A stretch of DNA of 53,169 nt from Clostridium sp. 27_14 (GTDB lineage Bacteria > Bacillota > Clostridia > TANB77 > CAG-508), in NCBI GenBank assembly GCA_001916035.1, contig MNRQ01000019.1:3086-56254 (forward strand), given 5' to 3'. The notes under the pieces are model-generated. The model was not told where the DNA came from. It ran no database searches and saw only the letters and a program-made list of their open reading frames with translations. Below, piece after piece: positions 8,782 through 18,500 of this stretch. The position numbers and the translations under genes were made by a program. Each line of letters starts with the position of its first letter. Position 1 is the first letter of the stretch.

Positions 8782-11676
8782 ATGGCAAAGAAAGAGATAA
8801 ATATTCCTAGAGATAGGAACATAATGACGGTTCCAATAGAAGAAGCTATGCCAGATAATTATCTTCCATATGCAGTTGAAGTTGCAAAAGAAAGAGCACT
8901 TCCAGATGTTAGAGATGGGTTAAAGCCAGTTCATAGAAGGATTCTTTATGGATCATATCTGTTAAAGGCTTTTCCAGATAGACCATATTATAAATCAGCA
9001 AGAATAGTTGGAGATGTATTAGGTAAGTTCCATCCTCATGGAGATTCATCAGTTTATGAAGCAATGGTTATTATGGCACAGGATTTCTCAACAAGAGAAC
9101 CATTATTTGATGGACATGGGAATTTTGGATCAATGGATGGAGATAGTGCAGCAGCGATGCGTTATACTGAAGCAAGACTTTCCAATATAGCTATGGAAAT
9201 GCTTAAAGATATTGATAAGGATACAGTGGATATGGTTCCTAACTATTCAGATAGTGATTTTGAACCTAAGGTACTTCCTTCAAGATATCCTAATCTTTTA
9301 GTAAATGGTACATTTGGTATTGCAGTAGGATTGGCAACAAATATACCTCCTCATAATTTAGGAGAAGTAACAGATGCAGTGCTAGCAACTATAGATAATC
9401 CAGAAATAACTACAGAGCAATTAATGGAATATATAAAAGCTCCTGACTTACCAACAGGAGGAATATTAATAGGTAAGAAATCATTACTTTCTGCTTATGA
9501 AACAGGAGAAGGAAAGGTTACTTTAAGAGCTAAAACATCTATAGAGACATTGGAAAATGGTAGATTAGGAATTGTTATTACAGAATTCCCATATAGAAGA
9601 TGTAAAGCGAAATTATTACAGACAATATCTGAAATGACTGGTGATAAGAAACATCAAAAAGTTCTTGAAAGTATAGTTGATATTAGAGATGAATCAGATA
9701 GAAGTGGAGTAAGAGCTGTAATAGAATTTAAGAAGTCTAATACAAGAGAATCAGTAGATAAGGTTCTTAAATATTTATTTAAGAAAACTGATTTACAATG
9801 TAATTTAAGTTTTAATATGGTTGCTTTAGCCAATGGAAAGCCACAAACAATGGGGCTTAAGACTATATTAATGCATTATATTGAACATCAAAAAGAAATT
9901 ATTACTAGAAGAACTATAAAAGAGTTATCAATAGCAGAAAAGAGATTCCATATAGTTGAAGGTTTTATTAAGGCAATAAATATATTAGATGAAGTTATTG
10001 CTACCATAAGATCTTCTAAGTCTAAAAAGGATGCTGGAATAAATCTTGTTACTAAATTTGGCTTTACAGAAGAGCAGGCTGAAGCAATTTTAGAGCTTAT
10101 GCTTTATAGATTAACTGGCCTTGAAATAACAGTATTTCAAAAAGAATATGCTGAATTAGAAAAGAAAATAAGTAAGTTAAAGAAGATTTTAGCTAGCGAA
10201 AAAGAGCTTTTAAAAGTTGTTAAAACTGAATTAAAAGAAATCACTGACAAATATAGAAAACCAAGAAGAACTATGGTGGTGGAAAATGATAGTGAAGCTA
10301 GGATAGATGTGGAAGAGCTTATTGTTGTTGAGGATGTAATGATTACTTTATCAAAAGATGGATTTATTAAGAGATTACCAGTAAGAAGTTACACTAGATC
10401 TAATTCTAATGCTGATGATATAGATTATAGAGATGGTGATGAACTTAAATACTTATTTAAATCTAATACAGCAGAGAACGTCATAGTGTTTACAGATAAG
10501 GGAAATATGTATCAAACTAAAGGTATAAATATTCCCGAATGCAAATGGAAAGAAAAAGGTGAAAGAATTGATTCCATTATTAAAGCTTTAGATTTAGATG
10601 AAGAGACTATTATATCTGCAATGTCCATAAATATATTTGATGCAGAAAGAAGTTTTCTATTCATTACTAATAAGGGTACTATAAAGAAAAGTACATTAGA
10701 CAAGTTTGTAACAAATTATAGCAAGCTACAAGCTTTAAAGATTAGAGAAAATGAATTTGTTGTAAATTGTGTTCTTGTAGATAGTGAATTTGACGGGCAA
10801 TTCTTAGAAGTAAAATCTAAACTAGGTTTAGAATTCAAGTTACAGGTACCAGTGATTGAAGATATGCAAAGAAATGTTTTAGGACAACAGCTATTTAATT
10901 TAACAGCAGATGATGAAGTTGTTGAAGTAGCTTATACTAATGAGTTTGAATACTATGAATTCTCTGTAGGACTTACTGCCAAGAATAATTTCAAAGTTTT
11001 TGCCAAAGCTAAGAAAAATGATAGATTAAAGGTAAATACTGATAATTTAAGTGATTTAATATTATTTAGTAATAAAGGTAATGTATATAAGGTTAAGGGA
11101 TTCTTACTTACAAAAATCAATGAAAAAGAAATACCATTAACAAGTTTAGTAGATGGCTTCAGTAAAGGTGAAATAATTATAGATATTTACTCTATAAAAG
11201 ATTTCACTATGGAAAAGATGCTGTACTTCTTCACTAAGAAGGGGATGGTTAAAAAGACTGCCTTAAGTGAGTATGGTGGAGAATATTTAGTTCAGCAAGG
11301 TTATAAATTCAAGTATGAAAATGATGAGATAATTGCTGTGAGAATGGCTGATGATGTTTTAAGTGATGTTATTATAGTAACTAAAGGTGGAATGGCAATT
11401 AAATTCTCCAGTGAAAATGTAAATTCAATGGGAAGAATAGCATCAGGTGTTACAGGAATTAGTTTAAGAGATGGTGATGAAGTAATTTCTGCAGATGTTA
11501 AGGAAAATCATGAAGATTTAGAAGTAATAAATAATGATATAATAACATTAATATCTAAAAATAAGGAAAAGAAAGAAATTAAGATGACAGACATTAAGTT
11601 ACAAAATAGGGCTGGAAGAGGAAGTATAATTATGGTAACAGAACTTAATGATGAAATAGTAGAAGTAAACTTTTAA
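8782..11676 (+). CDS. parC: Type IIA topoisomerase A subunit (ParC/GyrA-like)
   Basis: This is the DNA-breaking subunit, acting with the intron-split B subunit. The N-terminal breakage-reunion domain carries the catalytic tyrosine Y128 in AMRYTEARL. The quinolone-determining loop HPHGDSSVYEAM has serine (S89) and acidic (E93) at the two main resistance positions, the usual susceptible state. A coiled-coil tower (about residues 430-500) and a C-terminal beta-pinwheel follow. At 964 residues it is longer than a typical ParC/GyrA (about 800-880). No canonical GyrA box (QRRGGKG) is seen in the first pinwheel blade; a looser QNRAGRG lies near the C-terminus. That favours topoisomerase IV, but the gyrA/parC choice is an inference. 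Confidence 0.9.
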   Translation: MAKKEINIPRDRNIMTVPIEEAMPDNYLPYAVEVAKERALPDVRDGLKPVHRRILYGSYLLKAFPDRPYYKSARIVGDVLGKFHPHGDSSVYEAMVIMAQDFSTREPLFDGHGNFGSMDGDSAAAMRYTEARLSNIAMEMLKDIDKDTVDMVPNYSDSDFEPKVLPSRYPNLLVNGTFGIAVGLATNIPPHNLGEVTDAVLATIDNPEITTEQLMEYIKAPDLPTGGILIGKKSLLSAYETGEGKVTLRAKTSIETLENGRLGIVITEFPYRRCKAKLLQTISEMTGDKKHQKVLESIVDIRDESDRSGVRAVIEFKKSNTRESVDKVLKYLFKKTDLQCNLSFNMVALANGKPQTMGLKTILMHYIEHQKEIITRRTIKELSIAEKRFHIVEGFIKAINILDEVIATIRSSKSKKDAGINLVTKFGFTEEQAEAILELMLYRLTGLEITVFQKEYAELEKKISKLKKILASEKELLKVVKTELKEITDKYRKPRRTMVVENDSEARIDVEELIVVEDVMITLSKDGFIKRLPVRSYTRSNSNADDIDYRDGDELKYLFKSNTAENVIVFTDKGNMYQTKGINIPECKWKEKGERIDSIIKALDLDEETIISAMSINIFDAERSFLFITNKGTIKKSTLDKFVTNYSKLQALKIRENEFVVNCVLVDSEFDGQFLEVKSKLGLEFKLQVPVIEDMQRNVLGQQLFNLTADDEVVEVAYTNEFEYYEFSVGLTAKNNFKVFAKAKKNDRLKVNTDNLSDLILFSNKGNVYKVKGFLLTKINEKEIPLTSLVDGFSKGEIIIDIYSIKDFTMEKMLYFFTKKGMVKKTALSEYGGEYLVQQGYKFKYENDEIIAVRMADDVLSDVIIVTKGGMAIKFSSENVNSMGRIASGVTGISLRDGDEVISADVKENHEDLEVINNDIITLISKNKEKKEIKMTDIKLQNRAGRGSIIMVTELNDEIVEVNF

Positions 11677-11679
11677 TTG

Positions 11680-11736
11680 ATAAATACAGTAGATATATTG
11701 GTGAAAAATACAATATTCTACTGTGTTTATTTTTTA
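11680..11736 (+). terminator. Terminator of the topoisomerase operon
   Basis: A long stem formed by 11680-11700 and 11711-11730 (core ACAGTAGA against TCTACTGT) is followed by TTTTTT. It lies directly after the A-subunit stop codon. Confidence 0.85.
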
Positions 11737-11793
11737 AAAACGCCAAATGAACAAAATACTACGCAAAAACACAGAAAATGATAAGTTTAATAA

Positions 11794-11822
11794 TTGAGAA
11801 AATATTATTAAAATGTTAATAT
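11794..11822 (+). promoter_or_regulatory. Candidate promoter of the giant surface protein gene
   Basis: TTGAGA (11794-11799) and TAATAT (11817-11822) are separated by 17 bases, about 100 bases before the ATG. The -10 element matches consensus at four of six positions, so this is a weak call in AT-rich DNA. Confidence 0.3.
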
Positions 11823-11924
11823 AAAAAATGAGCTCTTTAAAATTAAATATTATTAAAATATATAAAAAAAGAGGTGATTATATAGTCGAAAAAAAGATAA
11901 TAATTAGAGAGGAGTGAAGAACAA

Positions 11925-14900
11925 ATGAATAAAAAGTTAGTTTCTATTATTTGTGCAGCAACATTATTTTCTCAAACATTACCTGTTGATACAATTGCAA
12001 AAACAATTAAAGAAAGTGTTATAAATAGCGATAAATCGCAGGTTGATGCTGAAGAAAAAAATAAGGAAGAAGATGATTCAAGCACTGATGAAGTAAAGAA
12101 AAATGAAAAAACTGAATCAAAAGAAGAATTAGGACTTGATAAAGTTACTTTTAATGCATATATAGATAAAACTAATGAACTATTGTTTTCTATTGGATTT
12201 GATGAAAAGGAAAAGAAATTCGCTGTTAGTGAACAATCTGAAAAGAATATATCAGAAGAAGCTCCAGAAGAAACAATGTATAGGATAAAGATATTTGATA
12301 AAGAGCAAAAAGAAAAGTTTTCAGTAGAACTTAAAGGTAAGGATACGGGAAACTCTGAAAAGTTAGAGCCATTAAAAAGCTTAAACTATGAAGTAGGAGA
12401 TTTTATACAAATAACACCTACTGATAGTAAGGATGTATTAAAGATTACTGGTAATATTCAAGGTGATGTGGACAAGCAAAAGGAAGATTATTCTGATGGA
12501 ATTGATAATTATGATTATATTGGAAATGTAAGATTCCAAGTAGAAGAAGATCATCTTAAAACTGTATATAATGAAGCACCAGTTATAAATGGACTTACAG
12601 ATATTGAAGAATCAGAAAATCCTATGAATGATATTCTTACTGGAATATCTATAAAGGATGATCATGATGGAGATATTGATAATTCTAAAATTGTGCCTTT
12701 AATAACAGAACTTGAAGATGGAGTTTTAGATGTAAGTTATACTGTTGAAGATAGCTGGGGTAGAAAAGCAACTGGTAAGAGAAAGATTTCACCTAAGAAA
12801 GTTGAACAAGAAGAAGTGAAGCAAGAAGAAGTAAAGCAAGAAGAAGTAAAGCAAGAAGAACCCAAAATTATTAGGGAAGAAATTAATTTACGTACTGGAA
12901 ATGCAAATAATAGTACAAGTCAAAATACTACTGGATTAGCTGCTAATGAAATAACAGTGGAAGGTACACCATATTTTAATGGTCAACATGTAAGATTTAA
13001 AATAAGATTTGATACTACAGCAAAGCAAATTCAAATTGTTGACCAAGATGGTAGAAAGTTAAGTAATACTGGAAATAATGAATATTTTAGATTTGTATTA
13101 TATGATAAGGATATGAATGAAAAAGCTTCGGTATCTTTATTAGGAAATGATAAAAGTGATTCTGATAAGTTGGATAAAATTGCCAATCAACTTTATGAGG
13201 AAGGAGACTTTATAGGGGTATGGCATGCAGAAACTAAAATTGGAAATGGGAATGCAGATGATCCAGAAAATAATGCAAGTTTATCTTCATTTATTCCTAA
13301 ATTAAAAATAGGTGGAACAGTAAGAATTTTAAATAATGATGGATTAGGTAATTTAAGTGATGATACTGGAACTAAAGATTACTCTCAAGGGATGGATAAA
13401 AAGGATATATCGGAAAGAAGATTCAAAATTACATCAAATGGATTAAAAGAAGTAACTAATAATGCTCCTGTATTTAAAAATTTAAATGATAAGAAAATTG
13501 CAAGAGGAGAAAACTTTGATCCATTAAAAGATGTTAAAGATAATATTACTGATGATTTTAATCCATTTACTGATGATAACTTAGAGACCAAAGCTGTTTC
13601 TATAACTTATAGCTCTTATGATGTAAAAAAAGTTGGAGAACAAACTATAACTTATACAGCAACAGATAAGTGGGGAAAATCAAGTACTGCAACAAGAAAA
13701 TTAATAGTTACATCAAAAAATCCAATGGATAGTAAGTATATAGAATTTAAAAATGGAGATAAAAGTTTATTTAAAATAAACTTTGATTCAGTAGAAAAGA
13801 AGTTCTTAGTAGATGATTTAGAAAATATACAAGATACGCCAATAGATCCAACTGTATCATCATCTATATTTAAGCTGAAAATTTATACTAAAGGTGGAGT
13901 ATTACAAAAAACATTAAATATTAAAGGTACTGATAATTTAAAAACTGTATTAAAGAAGTTTGATGGATATAAATATAATATAGAAGATTATATAGAAGTA
14001 TGGTCAAATAATCCTAAAAATATAGTGATTCATGGTGTAGATAGAGAGAAAAAACCAAATGGAACAGTGCAACTACCTTCAATTAGTACACCGGGGCAAG
14101 ATTCAACTGAAACGCCACAACAACCATCAACTGAAGGAGAGGGTTCAGGAGGAAATCAAGAACAAGCTTCAGGAGGGACTCAAAATGGAAGTGGAAGCTC
14201 AGGAAATAATGGACAAGAATCTTCAGAACAAAATACTAGAGAAGGTAATTTAACTCAAAGTGGTAATTCAGGAGAAACAAGCAACCCAACTGAAAAACAA
14301 GACTCTAATGATTATGAAAACTATGAAAATGGAATTGATAATACAGATTTTATGAAAAATGTAAGATTTGAATTACAAGAAACTAAATTAGTTTATGTAT
14401 ATAATAGTGCACCTGAAATTAAAATAGATGACAAAGTTAATTTAGAATTTGATAGAAATCAAAATATAAGTGAAGAAGAATTAAAGAAAAAATTAATGGA
14501 AGGTATAACTGTTAGTGATGATCATGATAAAGGTGAAGAGCTAAAAGAAAAAGTTATAGTAGGAAACCTTGATTTAACTACTATAGGTGAAAAAGAAGTT
14601 GAATATAGAGTTATAGATAGTTGGGGAAGAAGTTCATTAGTAAAAAGAAAGGTAACTGTATATCCTTTAAACTCATTGGAATACAATTATATTACTCTTA
14701 GAAACAATGAAACATTTGACCCTATTTTAACTATTAGGTTAGATGATAAAACAAAAAAGTTTGTAGTTGATAAAATTGACATAAGTAAAATACCTAGTAG
14801 TTTAAGTAATGATACTAAAGTATTTGAACTTAAACTTATAAGAAAAAAGGAAGAAAATTCAAACATTGAAACAAATGAAGAAAGCTCAGTTGGTAAAAAT

Positions 14901-15533
14901 GAGAAGGTAGTTAAAACTATAACTTTAACTAAGGCAGATTTGATGAATGATAAGAAAATTAATGAAATTAATGAATTATCGTATCAATATTCTGATTATA
15001 TTTCTTTATGGGTTTATGATTCTGAAGATGGTATATTTATTTCTGGTAAATCAAATATAATTTTAAATGGTTTTGAAGCTTCTAGAAGTCAAGAAGCTAT
15101 GAAGAACACTAGATTTGAAATTAAAGAAACTGGTTTAGAATCAATATATAATGAAGCTCCTAAAATAAATGGACGAGATGAAAAATTATATGTATATAAA
15201 AATGATGATATAACTCAAAAAGTTGCAACAAGAGGACTTACAGTAGAAGATGATAGTGGTGATATTAGTATTGATAGTATAGAAGTTACTGATGTTGATG
15301 GAAATATAGTTAAACCAGAAAAGAGTGAAAGTAATTTAAAAAGTAAGTTTAAACTTAAATTAAAATCTGAAGACAGTAGTGAAGATAAATATATAAAAAC
15401 TAATGAAATTGAAGAGTTTAAATTAAATTATAAAGTTACTGATGCTTGGGGAAGAAGTGCTACATATCAAAGAACTGTATCTGTAATATCAAGATCTGTA
15501 TCAAATGATATTGAGTTTTATAATAAGGATTGA
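11925..15533 (+). CDS. Secreted modular repeat protein (N-terminal portion), ends at an in-frame TGA
   Basis: The protein has a Sec-type signal peptide (MNKKLVSIICAATLFSQ, about residues 1-25), so it is exported. Two module types alternate. One is a beta-rich module resembling the putative mucin/carbohydrate-binding module PF03272 (pattern F.I.FD...K.F.V, then EDYIEVW, then NVRFEL.E..L..VYN). The other is a DUF5011/Ig-like module (SDDHD... then VTDSWGR.....R.V.V). Modules begin at about residues 73, 345, 603 and 921, with Ig-like modules at about 215, 508, 829 and 1078. A fifth module starts at 1194 and is cut by TGA at 15531. Linkers are Ser/Thr/Gln/Gly-rich. There is an RBS (AGGAG) ahead of the ATG and no anchor motif. 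Adhesion is a guess from the modules. Confidence 0.8.
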   Translation: MNKKLVSIICAATLFSQTLPVDTIAKTIKESVINSDKSQVDAEEKNKEEDDSSTDEVKKNEKTESKEELGLDKVTFNAYIDKTNELLFSIGFDEKEKKFAVSEQSEKNISEEAPEETMYRIKIFDKEQKEKFSVELKGKDTGNSEKLEPLKSLNYEVGDFIQITPTDSKDVLKITGNIQGDVDKQKEDYSDGIDNYDYIGNVRFQVEEDHLKTVYNEAPVINGLTDIEESENPMNDILTGISIKDDHDGDIDNSKIVPLITELEDGVLDVSYTVEDSWGRKATGKRKISPKKVEQEEVKQEEVKQEEVKQEEPKIIREEINLRTGNANNSTSQNTTGLAANEITVEGTPYFNGQHVRFKIRFDTTAKQIQIVDQDGRKLSNTGNNEYFRFVLYDKDMNEKASVSLLGNDKSDSDKLDKIANQLYEEGDFIGVWHAETKIGNGNADDPENNASLSSFIPKLKIGGTVRILNNDGLGNLSDDTGTKDYSQGMDKKDISERRFKITSNGLKEVTNNAPVFKNLNDKKIARGENFDPLKDVKDNITDDFNPFTDDNLETKAVSITYSSYDVKKVGEQTITYTATDKWGKSSTATRKLIVTSKNPMDSKYIEFKNGDKSLFKINFDSVEKKFLVDDLENIQDTPIDPTVSSSIFKLKIYTKGGVLQKTLNIKGTDNLKTVLKKFDGYKYNIEDYIEVWSNNPKNIVIHGVDREKKPNGTVQLPSISTPGQDSTETPQQPSTEGEGSGGNQEQASGGTQNGSGSSGNNGQESSEQNTREGNLTQSGNSGETSNPTEKQDSNDYENYENGIDNTDFMKNVRFELQETKLVYVYNSAPEIKIDDKVNLEFDRNQNISEEELKKKLMEGITVSDDHDKGEELKEKVIVGNLDLTTIGEKEVEYRVIDSWGRSSLVKRKVTVYPLNSLEYNYITLRNNETFDPILTIRLDDKTKKFVVDKIDISKIPSSLSNDTKVFELKLIRKKEENSNIETNEESSVGKNEKVVKTITLTKADLMNDKKINEINELSYQYSDYISLWVYDSEDGIFISGKSNIILNGFEASRSQEAMKNTRFEIKETGLESIYNEAPKINGRDEKLYVYKNDDITQKVATRGLTVEDDSGDISIDSIEVTDVDGNIVKPEKSESNLKSKFKLKLKSEDSSEDKYIKTNEIEEFKLNYKVTDAWGRSATYQRTVSVISRSVSNDIEFYNKD
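12801..12860 (+). repeat. 15-bp tandem repeat encoding VKQEE units
   Basis: Four copies of a 15-base unit (GAAGTAAAGCAAGAA type) encode VEQEE followed by three VKQEE units in a charged linker between the first Ig-like module and the second binding-like module. The three later copies are almost identical, which suggests recent expansion. Confidence 0.85.
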
Positions 15534-18500
15534 AATGAAAATTTATTTTCACTTAAGTATAATCCTATATCAAATATATTGGATGTAAGTAAAAAGGAAA
15601 ATAGTCAACCTTCACAAGAAGAACAACAACCTGGTGAATCAGAAAGTCCATCTGAGCAACCATCACAAGGAGAAGGTAACTCAAATGGTGAGCAGTTACA
15701 AACTAAAACTGGTGATGTTGAGAATAGAAATGATACAGTACAAACAACACCTTCAGATAATGGTGAAGAAGGAAGTTCTTCAAGTGGAAGTAGTACAGAG
15801 TCAGGAGAAAGTCATCCAGGGCAAGACTCAACTACACAAAATCCTGATAATTCGCAAGGAGGACAGCAACCAGGGGGAACTGGAGAAAGTAATAATCAAC
15901 AAACAAACAATGAAATTGTATTTAAATTAACGGTATTTAATGTTGAAGAACAAGAAGTTGGAAAAATTGAGTTAACAGAAGAAAAAGCAAAAAATATAGA
16001 CGAACTAAAAAAAGAGTTAGAAAAAATAACAATTTACGATAATTATTATGTTGCATTATGGAGTAATACACCACAAAGAATAAAAATAAAAGGGCAGATA
16101 AATAATGAAGAATTAAAGAGTATAGAAAATTCAAAAAATATTGATTATTCAAATGGTGTAAGTGATAAGGATTTTATTGAAAATGTTAGATTTCATTTTA
16201 CTGAAGATGGAATACATACAATCTATAATAAGGCACCTGAAATAATAGTAACAAGCAAAGAAATGCTAACTTCATATGCTGGTGATGTTATTGATTATAC
16301 TAAAAATATACAAGTAGTTGATGATAGAGATAATCCAACAGGTGATCATATTATTGATAATTCTAAAATAAAAGTTACTATTGTTCCAAAAGAAACTAAT
16401 AGTGGAGGTTCTAATATTGAAGGAAATGGAGATTCAGATAATACGGATAGAAATCCAGGTCCAAGTACTGAAATAGAAAGTAATCCAGACTCAGTAAGTG
16501 GGGATACTTCTAGTTCAGAAGATACAGGAAATAAAGGACAAACTACAGAAAATGAAGAAGCAGCTTTTTTAAATGATGAATCTTCAAGTGAAACTACGGA
16601 TTCAAGTGAAAATGGTACCTCAAGTGATAAAGATAATTCAAATAAAACAGAAGAAGAAAAATTCTTAGAAGAACAAAAAAAGAATTTAAAAATAGGTATA
16701 AATAAAATTAAATTAACAGTTGCAGATAGTTGGGGAAGAAAAACAACTATTGAAAGAAATTTATTAATATTAAATGGTATTGATAAAAATGAAATTATAT
16801 TTAAGGCTGGGAGTGGTCAAGAGCCAATAAGAATTAAATTTAATCATGAGACTAAAAAATTAGATATTACTACTAAAAATGAGAGATTTAGTAATAGTTC
16901 AAATCCGGGTTATGTAAAAATTGCAGTATATAGACCAAAGGAAAATGGTAGTAGAGAATCTATCGTTCCAGAAATAAGCATTGATGCATCACACACAGTT
17001 ACAGATAGTACTTTACAAAAGTTGAAGGATTATAAATTTGAATATGGAGATTATTTTGAAATTTATCATGGACATCCACAGCTATTTTCTATAACAGGTG
17101 GTGTAAATGATCAAAGAGAAGATTATACTGATGGAGTTCAAAATCCTGAAAACTTATTAGATGTAAAATTTGAAATTACTGAAAGTGGATTAAAATCTGT
17201 ATATACTAATCCAGATAAAAATAGTATAAATGATAATAAAGTTGTATTTGGGCCAGTTGCCCAAGAGAAATTTCCATTCAAAATTCAAATTGACTTTACA
17301 AATAAGAAATTTAAGGTTATAGATGTAACAGGAACAGAGATAAAATATGGTAATAGTAATGTTGTTTATAAAATAGCTCTTATACGAAAAAATAATGATG
17401 GAACTACTAGCATAGTTAGAAAAAATGATTTTCAAGGTACTGATTTTGGTAAAAGTATTATGAATACTGAAAATAGAAATGGAAATAAAAATTGGAATGA
17501 ACAAGAATTTGAATATGATGATTGTTTATATTTATGGCATGATGAACCAAATAGATCCATTATAAAAGGTAATATAAAAAATAAAAGAGAAGATTATACT
17601 AATGGTGTTGATGATCCAGATAATATGAATAATGTTGTATTTAGATTAACTCGTGAAGGATTAGAGTCTATATATAATGAAGCACCTGAAATAAAAGGAG
17701 TAGAAGATATAGATGTATATCAGAATCAACCATTTAATCCTGCTGATAAGGTAACTTATAGTGATGATCATGATAAATTACAAGAACAATTAGAAACTTC
17801 AATTAGAATAAAAGAAAATGGTTCAGTTACTGATTTACCTAATAATGGAACAGGAGTTACATTTGATACAAGTCAGTTAGGTGAAAAAACACTAGTTTAT
17901 ACAGCAAGAGATCGTTGGGGAAAAACTACAACAGTAGAAAGAAAAGTTACAGTAAGACCTAATTTATATAAAAATGTATTTAAAGTATATCCTCAAGTTA
18001 GTAGTGAACAACCAGGCACTAAACCCGGAGAAAGTGTTGATAGTGATAGTTCAATTGAAAATACTAGTCCTGAAGCAACTACTCCACCAAATTCAAATTT
18101 AAGAACTGGTAATACAGGTGATTCTACTTTAAATTCAGGAAGTGAAGGTTCTGAAAATACAGGCTCAAGTAGTTCAAGCTCAGGAAGTAATTCTTCAACA
18201 CAAAATAAACCTTGGCAATATGAAGAAAATAAAAATAGAACACCTGCATTTGAAATAGGTTTTGATACTATTACTAATAAATATAAGGTATATAATCAAA
18301 CAAATGAAAGATTATCTAATGATAAATTAGATGAAACTGCATTTGCAATTCAAATTAAAAGTGCAGATGGTACTGAAAAAAAGAAAATTATTTTAACTGG
18401 AAATGATAGAGGTACATCTCCTAAATTATCAGAACTTAATGATGTACAATATGCTGATGATGATATTATAAGAGTATATAGAAGTGATTTAAAAGGAATT

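Noticed and set aside
15531..15533. Selenocysteine or other programmed recoding at the TGA
   Set aside because: The residue lies in a loop where relatives have Gly/Asp-type residues, the protein is not redox-related, and I see no convincing downstream hairpin. A simple nonsense change is more likely.
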